From: Pseudomonas sp. LS.1a
GTDB taxonomy: Bacteria > Pseudomonadota > Gammaproteobacteria > Pseudomonadales > Pseudomonadaceae
NCBI RefSeq assembly: GCF_022533585.1
Contig: NZ_CP092827.1
Span: forward strand, 249,001-313,000
Direction: 5' to 3'
Length of the DNA: 64,000 bases
In this document: one piece after another, positions 23,476-31,805 of the stretch
Layout of the letters: every line of letters begins with the position of its first letter
Position numbering within the stretch: position 1 is the first letter of the stretch
Position numbers and translations under genes: made by a program
The notes under the pieces: model-generated
What the model was told of the DNA's origin: nothing
The model's input: only the letters and a program-made list of their open reading frames with translations
Database searches by the model: none

Positions 23476-23517
23476 CACGTAAAGGCGCCAGATAAGTCTG
23501 ACGCAATTATGCGCTAG

Positions 23518-24063
23518 TTAAGGCAGCAGTTCCGCCTCTGCCAACGGCAGGCCGCGTTTGTCCTTGTCCGACAGCACCGGTGGTTGCTGCAGCCGCCAGT
23601 CGATGGCCAGGGTCGGGTCATCCCAGCGGATGCAGCGGTCGGCGCCCGGGTTGAAGTAGTCGGTGGTCTTGTAGAGGAACTCGGCCGACTCGCTCATCAC
23701 CGCAAAACCATGGGCGAAGCCGGGTGGAATCCACAGCTGGCGATGGTTGTCGGCCGACAGCTGCACCGCGACCCATTGGCCGAAGGTTGGCGAGCTCTTG
23801 CGTACGTCTACCGCAATATCACGGATTTCCCCCTGCACCACGCGCACCAGCTTGCCTTGGGTGTTTTCCACCTGGTAGTGCAGCCCACGCAGTACGCCCT
23901 TGATGGAGCGCGAGTGGTTGTCCTGGACGAACTCGACATTCACGCCGGTTTGCCGGGCGAACTCACGGGCGTTGAATGCCTCGAAGAAAAAACCACGGCT
24001 GTCACCGAAAACCTTCGGCTCGATGATCAGTACTTCAGGGATTGCGGTAGGGATGATGTTCAT
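23518..24063 (-). CDS. rfbC: dTDP-4-dehydrorhamnose 3,5-epimerase
   Basis: A 181-residue cupin epimerase of dTDP-L-rhamnose synthesis. Family blocks FGDSRGFFFEAFNAREF, FVQDNHSRSIKGVLRGLHYQ (catalytic His) and DIAVDVRKSSPTFGQWVAVQLSADNHRQLWIPPGFAHGFAV are present, and length is normal. The other rhamnose genes (rfbB, rfbD, rfbA) are not adjacent, so this is an isolated copy, 40 bases from the dctB start and upstream of it on the same strand. Confidence 0.93.
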   Translation of the reverse strand: MNIIPTAIPEVLIIEPKVFGDSRGFFFEAFNAREFARQTGVNVEFVQDNHSRSIKGVLRGLHYQVENTQGKLVRVVQGEIRDIAVDVRKSSPTFGQWVAVQLSADNHRQLWIPPGFAHGFAVMSESAEFLYKTTDYFNPGADRCIRWDDPTLAIDWRLQQPPVLSDKDKRGLPLAEAELLP

Positions 24064-24206
24064 GGTGGTTCGCTGGCCCGTTTTGCCCACGTATTGACCC
24101 TAGCCGGTCTCGCCGGTTTTTTCCGCCTTGCGCTACAACGGGGTTAACAAGGTCTGGCTAAGGTAGATGTCATACCGTTTTGCTCCCCGCTCAAGGCTGT
24201 ATTTGT

Positions 24207-24222
24207 ACCGATTGTTATCGGT
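24207..24222. promoter_or_regulatory. upstream palindrome before aguA
   Basis: ACCGAT-TGTT-ATCGGT is a perfect palindrome with 6-bp arms and a 4-base spacer. It matches the second site at 24271 in 12 of 16 positions, including nearly all arm positions. Confidence 0.5.
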
Positions 24223-24263
24223 TTAAGTGCGTGAGTGATTGATGGATTTCCCGATTACCGGGC

Positions 24264-24293
24264 TTCAAATATCGATATATATCGGTTATAAAT
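24264..24293 (+). promoter_or_regulatory. aguA promoter with operator between -35 and -10
   Basis: TTCAAA (24264-24269), 17 bases, TATAAA (24287-24292) form a sigma-70-type promoter. The spacer is almost filled by ATCGATATATATCGGT (24271-24286), a second copy of the upstream palindrome. A repressor bound there would block the promoter. The aguA start lies about 52 bases after the -10. Confidence 0.5.
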
Positions 24294-24343
24294 TGGCAAA
24301 CGCCCCAGCACAGTCCGGCTCAGGGCCATCACAGAGGTCAACC

Positions 24344-25450
24344 ATGAAAACCCTCAACTCCACTCCCCGTGCCGATGGTTTCCACATGCCCGCCGAGTGG
24401 GCCCCGCAAACCCAGGTGTGGATGGTCTGGCCGGAGCGCCCGGACAACTGGCGCCTGGGCGGCAAGCCGGCGCAGGCTGCCCATGTGACCCTGGCCAAGG
24501 CCATTGCCCGCTTCGAGCCGGTAACCGTCGCGGTTTCTGCTGGCCAGTACGAAAATGCCCGTCGTCAGCTCGACCAGCCGAACATCCGCGTGGTCGAGAT
24601 CAGCAATGACGACGCCTGGGTGCGTGACACCGGCCCGACCTTCGTCATCAACGACCAGGGTGAAGTGCGCGGCGTGGACTGGGGCTTCAATGCCTGGGGC
24701 GGCTTCGATGGCGGCCTGTACGCACCGTGGAACCGTGACGAGGAGCTGGCGGCCAAGGTCCTGGAAATGGAGCGCTGCCAGCGCTACCACACCGAAGGCT
24801 TCGTACTCGAAGGCGGCTCGATCCACGTGGACGGCGAAGGTACCGTGATCACCACCGAAGAATGCCTGCTCAACCGCAACCGCAACCCGCACCTGAACCG
24901 CGAGCAGATTGAAGCGGTGCTGCGCGACCATCTGGCGGTGGATACCGTGGTCTGGCTGCCGGATGGCCTGTACAACGACGAGACCGACGGCCACGTCGAC
25001 AACTTCTGCTGTTACGTGCGCCCGGGCGAAGTGTTACTGGCCTGGACCGATGATTCCAACGACCCCAACTATGCACGTTGCCACGCCGCCATGGAGGTGT
25101 TGAAGAACACCCGCGATGCCAAGGGCCGTGAGTTTATCGTGCACAAGATGCCGATCCCGGGCCCGCTGTTTGCCACCGCCGAAGAGTGTGCCGGTGTCGA
25201 CCAGGTAGTCGGCAGCCAGGAGCGTGACCCATCGGTGCGCCTGGCCGGCTCTTACGTCAACTTCCTCATCGTCAATGGCGGCATCATCGCGCCGAGCTTC
25301 GACGACCCGGCAGACGCTGAGGCCAGAGCGATTCTGGCGAAGGTTTTCCCCAACCATGAGGTAGTGATGATTCCAGGCCGTGAACTGTTGTTGGGCGGTG
25401 GCAACATCCACTGCCTGACCCAGCAGCAGCCTGCGCCGGTAAGGCGTTGA
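24344..25450 (+). CDS. aguA: agmatine deiminase
   Basis: A 368-residue guanidino-group hydrolase converting agmatine to N-carbamoylputrescine and ammonia in arginine/polyamine breakdown. The catalytic Cys is C357 in [16 protein letters not shown]. Other blocks are [52 protein letters not shown] and [14 protein letters not shown]. The ATG at 24344 has AGAGGT 8 bases upstream. The next pathway enzyme (AguB) is not in the window. A terminator follows. Confidence 0.96.
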   Translation: MKTLNSTPRADGFHMPAEWAPQTQVWMVWPERPDNWRLGGKPAQAAHVTLAKAIARFEPVTVAVSAGQYENARRQLDQPNIRVVEISNDDAWVRDTGPTFVINDQGEVRGVDWGFNAWGGFDGGLYAPWNRDEELAAKVLEMERCQRYHTEGFVLEGGSIHVDGEGTVITTEECLLNRNRNPHLNREQIEAVLRDHLAVDTVVWLPDGLYNDETDGHVDNFCCYVRPGEVLLAWTDDSNDPNYARCHAAMEVLKNTRDAKGREFIVHKMPIPGPLFATAEECAGVDQVVGSQERDPSVRLAGSYVNFLIVNGGIIAPSFDDPADAEARAILAKVFPNHEVVMIPGRELLLGGGNIHCLTQQQPAPVRR

Positions 25451-25465
25451 GCGCACGCTGAATGA

Positions 25466-25497
25466 AGGGGCCCGTCACATGACGGGCCTTTTTTTGT
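25466..25497 (+). terminator. terminator of aguA
   Basis: GGCCCGTC (25469-25476) and GACGGGCC (25481-25488) pair around ACAT and are followed by TTTTTTTG. Confidence 0.9.
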
Positions 25498-25637
25498 TTC
25501 CGGGGGCCGTCCGGAGGCCTGTGCTGGCATATGTTTTGTATTGTTTTCAGTTAGATAGCTCGGCCAGGCCGCGCTCTCGGATCTGTAACAACACTTACGT
25601 AAATTAGCCACTCACGGGCCAGGGAGTACGTGTAGAA

Positions 25638-25835
25638 ATGAATGCAGCAAGTGAGTCGGCATTGCGCCCATCGGCAGTGAATCACCAATCGCTCAGGCTT
25701 GTGGCGAAGTGGTTGAAACACCATGGAAGCATCAGGGTCAGGACGACCGACACACGACGTCTGCTTGCCGGACGATACCCCCAAGGCTTGATCAGCGAAG
25801 CAGAAATGCAGGCGCTGATGGCGGTTTGGCACTGA
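25638..25835 (+). CDS. small hypothetical protein
   Basis: A 65-residue basic protein, MNAASESALRPSAVNHQSLR at the N-terminus and GLISEAEMQALMAVWH at the C-terminus. It lies in a real gap of about 400 bases between the aguA terminator and a REP doublet, overlaps no other gene, and has protein-like composition with a helix-forming end. A purine-rich AGGGAG lies about 13 bases before the ATG, which is far for a ribosome site. No family recognised; it could be a chance frame. Confidence 0.5.
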   Translation: MNAASESALRPSAVNHQSLRLVAKWLKHHGSIRVRTTDTRRLLAGRYPQGLISEAEMQALMAVWH

Positions 25836-25850
25836 TCGATTGCTTGAACC

Positions 25851-25957
25851 TGTATCGGCCCCTTCGCGGCTGAAGCCGCTCCCACAGGGACACCACATGT
25901 CTCGAACCCTGTGGAGTACCTGTGGGAGCGGGCGAGCCCGCGAAAGGGCCGGTACAG
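25851..25957. repeat. REP doublet with mixed arms
   Basis: The left arm is of the GGCTGAAGCC type, the right of the GGGCGAGCCC type, joined by a spacer with ACCCTGTGGAG. It lies between the small gene and the 3' end of the TonB receptor. Confidence 0.8.
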
Positions 25958-25967
25958 GCAATAAAGA

Positions 25968-28073
25968 TCAGAAGCTGTAACTGCCAGTCACCACCAGGCT
26001 GCGCGGGTCACCCACCTGGATCTGCGCCGCACTGGTCGCCGAACTGTAGTAGGTCTTGTCGGCGATGTTGCTCAGCGCCGCCCGCACATCCCAGTCATGC
26101 GTGCGGTACCCCGCCAATGCATCCCAGCGGCCATAGCCCGGTAGCACCGTGGTGTTCTGGTTGTCCGCGTAACGCTCACCCACCAGCGTCAGGCCGGTTT
26201 CGGCGTACCAGCCCAGCTCCGGTTTCCAGGTCACGAACAGGCTGCCATTACGCTTGGCCACGTCATTGATGCGGTTGCCTTCCTGGCCGTTGTTGTCCTT
26301 GACGATGGTCGCATCCTGCAGGCCGATCCCACCGCGCACGTACCAGTTGCCGACGATATTGCCGGTGGCGGTCAGCTCGATGCCGCGCGAGCGCTGCAAG
26401 CCGCTGAGCAGGATGTTTGCCGGGTTATGCGGGTCGCGGGTGCGGCGGTTGTACAGTTCCAGCTCGTAGATGGCCAGGGTGGTTGTCAGGCGCTGGTCGA
26501 GCCAGTCGCTCTTCACCCCGATTTCCTTCTGGCGGGTTTCTTCCGGCTTGGCGTCGTTACCGTTGCCCTTTGCGCCTGGGGTGATGCCGATCAGACCGCC
26601 ACCTACAGGCGAGAAGGTCTTGCTCCACGAAGCGTAGAACGAATGGTCGCGCCACGGTGTGTAGACCACGCCCAGGCGTGGGCTGGTGCTATTGCTGTCC
26701 TGTGGTTCGCTGCGGCCATCCTTGTCGGTGGTCTGCACTTCGAACTGGTCGAAGCGTACGCCGGCAAGAACCTGCCACTGATCGTTCAGGCGGATCTGGT
26801 CCTGTAGGTAAAGGCCGCGGCTATCGACCACGGTATGGTTGTCACTAAACACCGTCATCGGGCCATTGTGCTGCTGGCTGCGGTCGGGGTTGCCAAGGTC
26901 AAGGCCTGGCACCGCCTGGCCACCTTCCTTGACAGGCAAAGTGGTGTACAACAATGGGTCACGTTTCTGGTTGCCGAACTCCAGGCCCAGCAACAGCTTG
27001 TGCTCCAGGCCAAAGGTGTCGAAGTCGCCCTCGGCCTCCAGGTTGTTGAACAGGTTGCGGGTGTTCAGGTCTTGCTGCCAACGCTGGCGGGTAACGGTGT
27101 TGTTACTGGCGTTGTAGCCCGTGACGTAGGTGTTGTCGAACTCACTGGCGAGCTTGAATAGACCCAGGGTATGGCGCAACTGCCAGGTTTCGTTCAGCTG
27201 GTAGTTCAGACGCGAGCGCAGCGACTGGGCGCGGTCGTCGATGTAGTCGCGCTGGGTATCGCCATAGGTGGTGCTGCGGCTGACATCGGCCGGGCGGCCG
27301 TTGACACCGGGGATGCCTCGGTCCGGGGTGCGGTTGTAGCGGCTGTATTCGTATTGCACCAGCCAGTTCAGGTCGGGGGTGACCTGCCAGCTGATCGACG
27401 GGGCGAACAGCTGGCGGCTGCCGTCGATGCCGTCGCGGAAGCTGTTGTTGTCCTGGTTGCCCATGTTCAGGCGCAGGCTGACGGTGTCGCTGGGGTCGGC
27501 ACTGAGGTCGGCATACAGGCTGCGCAGGTCTTCGCTGCCGGCCTGCGCCTCGATGCTCGAACGGCGGCCGTGCTCCGGCGCCTTGCTCACCCGGTTGACG
27601 ATACCGCCCTGGCTGCCACGGCCATACAGCACCGCTGCCGGCCCCTTGAGCACTTCGACCCGCTCGATGTTATGCAGATCGCGGATGTACTGGCTGTCGT
27701 CGCGAATGCCGTCCAGGTAAAAGTCGTTGCTGGCCTCGAAGCCGCGAATGCGCACGCTGTCGAAGCGGGTGTCGTCACCGCTGCTGACGTTGGGAATGCC
27801 TTCCAGCGCCTTGCCCAGGGTATTGCTGCCGTAATCGAGCACGTTGGCGGTCTTCACCGTGTCGATGGCCTGCGGCACATAGCGCACCGGCGTCGAGGTG
27901 CGGGTCGCAGTGCTTACCTCCTTGATCCGCGGGTTGTCCTTGTCGCGCTCGCTGTCTGCGGTAACCGACAGTTCCGGCAGGGTGGTGGTGGCGGCACTGG
28001 CCAGGCCGGCGCCGAACAGCAGCGAAAGGCCAAGTGTCAGGGGGGAAAGACGGCAAGGTACAAGCATGGGCAT
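25968..28073 (-). CDS. TonB-dependent siderophore receptor
   Basis: A 701-residue outer-membrane receptor. The signal peptide is LTLGLSLLFGAGLASA, cleaved before ATTTLPELSVTAD. The TonB box region is LPELSVTA and the plug domain runs about residues 55-165 (YVPQAIDTVKT, VRIRGFEASNDFYLDGIRDD, RVEVLKGPAAVLYGRGSQGGIVNRVSK). A 22-strand barrel ends in the C-terminal Phe of VTGSYSF. There is no N-terminal signalling domain. Catecholate or hydroxamate ferric siderophores are the usual substrates; which is not visible. A Fur-box-like site lies 35 bases upstream. Confidence 0.92.
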   Translation of the reverse strand: MPMLVPCRLSPLTLGLSLLFGAGLASAATTTLPELSVTADSERDKDNPRIKEVSTATRTSTPVRYVPQAIDTVKTANVLDYGSNTLGKALEGIPNVSSGDDTRFDSVRIRGFEASNDFYLDGIRDDSQYIRDLHNIERVEVLKGPAAVLYGRGSQGGIVNRVSKAPEHGRRSSIEAQAGSEDLRSLYADLSADPSDTVSLRLNMGNQDNNSFRDGIDGSRQLFAPSISWQVTPDLNWLVQYEYSRYNRTPDRGIPGVNGRPADVSRSTTYGDTQRDYIDDRAQSLRSRLNYQLNETWQLRHTLGLFKLASEFDNTYVTGYNASNNTVTRQRWQQDLNTRNLFNNLEAEGDFDTFGLEHKLLLGLEFGNQKRDPLLYTTLPVKEGGQAVPGLDLGNPDRSQQHNGPMTVFSDNHTVVDSRGLYLQDQIRLNDQWQVLAGVRFDQFEVQTTDKDGRSEPQDSNSTSPRLGVVYTPWRDHSFYASWSKTFSPVGGGLIGITPGAKGNGNDAKPEETRQKEIGVKSDWLDQRLTTTLAIYELELYNRRTRDPHNPANILLSGLQRSRGIELTATGNIVGNWYVRGGIGLQDATIVKDNNGQEGNRINDVAKRNGSLFVTWKPELGWYAETGLTLVGERYADNQNTTVLPGYGRWDALAGYRTHDWDVRAALSNIADKTYYSSATSAAQIQVGDPRSLVVTGSYSF

Positions 28074-28107
28074 ATCCGGATCGAGCAGGTGAAAAAGAGG
28101 TGCGGAT

Positions 28108-28126
28108 GGTAATGCTTGTTATTTGC
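28108..28126 (-). promoter_or_regulatory. candidate Fur box
   Basis: On the minus strand GCAAATAACAAGCATTACC matches the 19-base Fur consensus GATAATGATAATCATTATC at 13 positions. It lies 35 bases before the TonB receptor start, where Fur would repress under iron-replete conditions. Confidence 0.4.
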
Positions 28127-28185
28127 TGTTGCTTGAGTATTTGTAAAGGGTTGTCATTACATCTGTGTCTGATTGTTACGGTTCC

Positions 28186-28243
28186 TGCTGCGGCGCGTCT
28201 TCCTGCAGGAGCAGCCTTGCGCTGCGAAAGCGCCCTCACAGGA
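28186..28243. repeat. degenerate single REP-like unit
   Basis: CTGCAGGAGCAGCCTTGCGC followed by TGCGAAAGCGCC resembles half of a REP unit with many changes. It lies in the 499-base gap before the porin gene; apart from this, the Fur-like site and a promoter, nothing else is seen there. Confidence 0.35.
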
Positions 28244-28372
28244 AAATTGTCCGTTCGATCAAAAGGACTTTTCGCACGCGAGATAAATTGCCCACTGATA
28301 GCGCCAACCGGTATGGAAATGCACTGGTACCGTCGGTGAATTTGGTTATATCAACCTGCATTTCACGACTTT

Positions 28373-28402
28373 TTGACATTTGTAATCGCACACGGCTAGG
28401 AT
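28373..28402 (+). promoter_or_regulatory. candidate porin promoter
   Basis: TTGACA (28373-28378), 18 bases, TAGGAT (28397-28402). The -35 is perfect. It lies about 170 bases before the porin start, leaving a long leader. Confidence 0.45.
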
Positions 28403-28572
28403 TCGGCCAACGCCTGCTGGCCATGCTCTTGGCCATGCTGCTGCCAGAGGCCGCCGTGTGATTACCGGCAGGCCTTCCAGTCTGGATCCGCATAGCGTCG
28501 AACCTACGAAGGGGCGTTGGTTCCTGGCGTCATATTGCAGAGCGTTTTTGATTAAGAAATAAGGAAAACAAC

Positions 28573-29892
28573 ATGTTGAAAACCAGGATCAGCCTGGTCG
28601 CCCTGGCGATGATCGCCGCGACCCAGGCACAGGCCAATGATCAGGCCGACAGCAAAGGCTTCATCGAGGACAGCCACGCCAACGTTCTGCTGCGCAACGC
28701 CTACATCAACCGCGACAAGAAACACGGCACCGACGACCAGATCGAATGGGGCCAGGGCGTCATCGCCAACTTCTCCTCCGGCTTCACCCAGGGCACCGTC
28801 GGTGTCGGCGTCGATGCATTCGGCCTGTATGCCGTGCGTCTGGACGGCGGCAAGGGCCACAACGGTGGTGCCGGTGTCGACTTCTTCAAGCCTTCGGACT
28901 TCAAGGACGAGAACGGCAACGCCAACTCGCCGCACAACCTGGCCCGTGGTGGCGCTGCTGTGAAGTTCCGCATCTCCAACACCGTGCTCAAGTACGGTGA
29001 CCAGATGCCGGCACTGCCAGTGCTGCAGTACGACGACGCGCGTCTGCTGCCAGAAAGCTTCACCGGTACCCTGATCACCTCCAAAGAGATCCAGGGCCTG
29101 GAACTGAACGCCGGTCGCTTCACCCAGGAAGCGCGCAAGAGCGCCGAGCGCCGTGACGGTGGTGGCCTGAAGTCGATCAACGTCCTTGGTGGTAGCTACA
29201 AGTTCACCGACAACTTCACCGCTTCGCTGTACACCGCCGACAACGAAGACGTGATGAAGAAGCACTACCTGGGCTTGAACTACGTCTTCCCGATCGCCAG
29301 CGACCAGTCCCTGACCCTGGACTTCAACGGCTACAAGTCGGACATCGACGACAAGTTCGTGAAATCCGCTGGCCTGAACGGCGACTCCAACACCATCTGG
29401 AGCCTGGCAGCCACCTACGCGTACGGTGCCCACTCGTTCACCATCGCCCACCAGCGCAGCACCGGCAGCACCGGCTACAACTACGGCTGGTACCAGAACG
29501 AGGGTGGCGTGGGTGACGGTGGTTCGACCATCTACCTGGCCAACTCGTACTGGTCCGACTTCAACGCCGAAGACGAGCGTTCCTGGCAGCTGGGCTACGG
29601 CCTGGACTTCGGTGCCTATGGCATCCCGGGTCTGACCTACAAGCTGGCTTACGTGGTGGGTGACAACATCAACACCCGCAACGTCGCCAACCCGCAGGGC
29701 TTCGGTGAAGGTAAAGAGCGCGAGATCTTCAACCAGATCCGTTACGTGGTGCAGGACGGCCCGGCCAAGGACCTGTCGATCAAGCTGCGTAGCTCGTTCG
29801 TGCGTACCAACAACGCCGTGCAGCAGAACGGTTACAACGACGACGGCAACGAAGTCCGCGTATTCGTCGAGTACCCGATCAGCATCTTCTGA
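28573..29892 (+). CDS. oprQ: OprD-family outer-membrane porin (OprQ/OprE-like)
   Basis: A 439-residue porin of the OprD family, with signal peptide MLKTRISLVALAMIAATQAQA. The mature N-terminus GFIEDSHANVLLRNAYINRDKK and blocks DFFKPSDFKD, SNTVLKYGDQMPALPVL, LLPESFTGTLITSKEI and GLNYVFPI are typical. The C-terminus EVRVFVEYPISIF ends in Phe for barrel assembly. AAGGAAAAC precedes the ATG. The exact subgroup (OprQ versus OprE) is a judgement. A REP doublet follows. Confidence 0.85.
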   Translation: MLKTRISLVALAMIAATQAQANDQADSKGFIEDSHANVLLRNAYINRDKKHGTDDQIEWGQGVIANFSSGFTQGTVGVGVDAFGLYAVRLDGGKGHNGGAGVDFFKPSDFKDENGNANSPHNLARGGAAVKFRISNTVLKYGDQMPALPVLQYDDARLLPESFTGTLITSKEIQGLELNAGRFTQEARKSAERRDGGGLKSINVLGGSYKFTDNFTASLYTADNEDVMKKHYLGLNYVFPIASDQSLTLDFNGYKSDIDDKFVKSAGLNGDSNTIWSLAATYAYGAHSFTIAHQRSTGSTGYNYGWYQNEGGVGDGGSTIYLANSYWSDFNAEDERSWQLGYGLDFGAYGIPGLTYKLAYVVGDNINTRNVANPQGFGEGKEREIFNQIRYVVQDGPAKDLSIKLRSSFVRTNNAVQQNGYNDDGNEVRVFVEYPISIF

Positions 29893-29910
29893 TCCTGATC
29901 TGATGGCCTA

Positions 29911-30020
29911 GGGGCTGCTTTGCAGCCCATCGCGACACAAGGCCGCTCCCACATTGTCGGCATGCGCAGGACCATTGTGGGTGCGGCCTTGTGTCGCGAA
30001 AGGGCCGCAAAGCGGCCCCC
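29911..30020. repeat. REP doublet, GACACAAGG subtype
   Basis: Inverted CGCGACACAAGGCCGCTCC units with flanking GC hairpins between the converging porin and glutamate-synthase-like genes. Confidence 0.85.
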
Positions 30021-30025
30021 GGCTT

Positions 30026-31690
30026 TCACGCCGGCTCCACTGCCCTGCGCCGCACCCCGGCAACCTTCACCTCTCCCTCCCCAGTCTCCGGCGCAAAGCT
30101 GTCACTGCGCGCCATCCGCCACATCCGCGCATAAAACTCGCTTTCAATCGAGCCACTGAGCAATTCGCCCGGCTTGAGGAATGTGTGCAGGTCCGAGAAC
30201 AGCCCGATTTCGCTGGGGCTGATACGCCGCGCCAGGTGTTTGGGCTTGAGTTCCGAAGGGTGTTCCAGGCCCGCGGCAGCCAACATTTCGGCCAGCGCAT
30301 GCAGCGTGTTGCGGTGGAAGCTGGCCACCCGCTCGGCCTTGTCCGGCACCACCAGGGCGCGCTGGCGCAGCGGGTCTTGCGTGGCCACGCCGGTCGGGCA
30401 TTTGTTGGTGTGGCAGCTCTGCGACTGGATGCAGCCGATGGCAAACATGAAACCGCGCGCGGAGTTGACCCAGTCCGCCCCGATGGCCAGCACGCTGGCG
30501 ATGTCGAAGGCGCTGACGATCTTGCCTGCCGCGCCAATGCGGATGCTGGCGCGCAGGTTCAGGCCGACCAGGGTGTTGTGCACGAACATCAGGCCTTCGC
30601 GCATCGGCACGCCCATGTTGTCGCTGAACTCGCGTGGTGCCGCACCGGTGCCGCCTTCCTTGCCATCGACGACGATGAAGTCCGGCGTGATGCCAGTGGC
30701 CAGCATGGCCTTGGCAATGCCCATGAACTCCCAGGGGTGGCCCAGGCAGAATTTGAACCCCACCGGCTTGCCGCCCGACAGTTCGCGCAGGCTGGCCACG
30801 AACTGCAGCAACTCGACCGGGGTGCGGAAGGCGCTGTGCGCCGCCGGCGAGATGCAATCCTCGCCCACGCGCACGCCACGGGTGGCGGCAATCTCGGGGC
30901 TGACCTTGTGCCCCGGCAGGATGCCGCCGTGGCCCGGCTTGGCGCCCTGGCTGAGCTTGATCTCGATCATCTTCACCTGCGGCGAGCGCGCCTGCTCGGC
31001 GAAGCGCTGCGGGTCGAAGCGGCCGTCCTCGGTGCGGCAGCCGAAGTAGCCACTGCCGATCTCCCAGATCAGGTCACCGCCATGTTCGCGGTGGTACGGG
31101 CTGATGCTGCCTTCGCCGGTGTCATGGGCAAAACGGCCCATGCGTGCACCGCGGTTGAGGGCAGCGATGGCGTTGGCACTGAGGGCACCGAAGCTCATGG
31201 CCGAGATGTTGAAGATCGAGGCCGAGTAGGGCAGGCGGCATTGCGGCCCGCCGATGGCGATGCGGAACGATGCCGGGTCTGGCGTGGCCACCGGCAACAT
31301 GGAATGGCTGATGAACTCGAAGCCGGGCTTGTAGGCATCGTTGAGGGTGCCGAAGGCCTTCTCGGCGCTTTCGTTCTTGGCCCGGGCGTAGACCAGCGAG
31401 CGCTGCGAGCGGGAGAACGGCAGCTTGTCGTCGTCGCCCTCGATCAGGTACTGGCGGATTTCCGGGCGGATGGTTTCGATCAGGTAGCGGATGTTGCCCA
31501 GGATCGGGTAGTTGCGGCGCACGGCGTGATGGCTTTGGCGCAGGTCGTTCAGGCCGACCAGGCTCAGTAGCGCGGTGATCAGCGTTACAGGCCACAGCCA
31601 GGCATGCTGGGGTAGCAGCGGCAGGCTGGCGAAGGTGAACAGCAGGCAGAGGGCGAGGCAGGCGTAGCGGCTGGGTAGAGAGTGTTTCAT
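30026..31690 (-). CDS. FMN-binding glutamate synthase family protein
   Basis: A 554-residue protein with an N-terminal membrane region (LALCLLFTFASLPLLP...WLWPVTLITALLSLVGL). A GltB-type FMN barrel follows: ISAMSFGALSANAIAALNRGARMGRFAHDTGEGSIS, EIKLSQGAKPGHGGILPG, FIVVDGKEGGTGAAPREFSDNMGVP. The Fe-S cysteine cluster CIQSQSCHTNKCPTGVATQD is present. It lacks the glutaminase domain of GltB, so it is not a full glutamate synthase, and its acceptor and role are unknown. The ATG at 31690 has GGA 6 bases upstream. Confidence 0.88.
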   Translation of the reverse strand: MKHSLPSRYACLALCLLFTFASLPLLPQHAWLWPVTLITALLSLVGLNDLRQSHHAVRRNYPILGNIRYLIETIRPEIRQYLIEGDDDKLPFSRSQRSLVYARAKNESAEKAFGTLNDAYKPGFEFISHSMLPVATPDPASFRIAIGGPQCRLPYSASIFNISAMSFGALSANAIAALNRGARMGRFAHDTGEGSISPYHREHGGDLIWEIGSGYFGCRTEDGRFDPQRFAEQARSPQVKMIEIKLSQGAKPGHGGILPGHKVSPEIAATRGVRVGEDCISPAAHSAFRTPVELLQFVASLRELSGGKPVGFKFCLGHPWEFMGIAKAMLATGITPDFIVVDGKEGGTGAAPREFSDNMGVPMREGLMFVHNTLVGLNLRASIRIGAAGKIVSAFDIASVLAIGADWVNSARGFMFAIGCIQSQSCHTNKCPTGVATQDPLRQRALVVPDKAERVASFHRNTLHALAEMLAAAGLEHPSELKPKHLARRISPSEIGLFSDLHTFLKPGELLSGSIESEFYARMWRMARSDSFAPETGEGEVKVAGVRRRAVEPA

Positions 31691-31805
31691 GGGTCCATCG
31701 CAGGCAGGATGACCGGGCATAGGATAGGCAAAGGCGGGGAGGGGAAAACCTGGGTAATCGGTAAAAGACTGTTACCTGATCGTGTATTTCCAGGCTCATG
31801 CGCTC

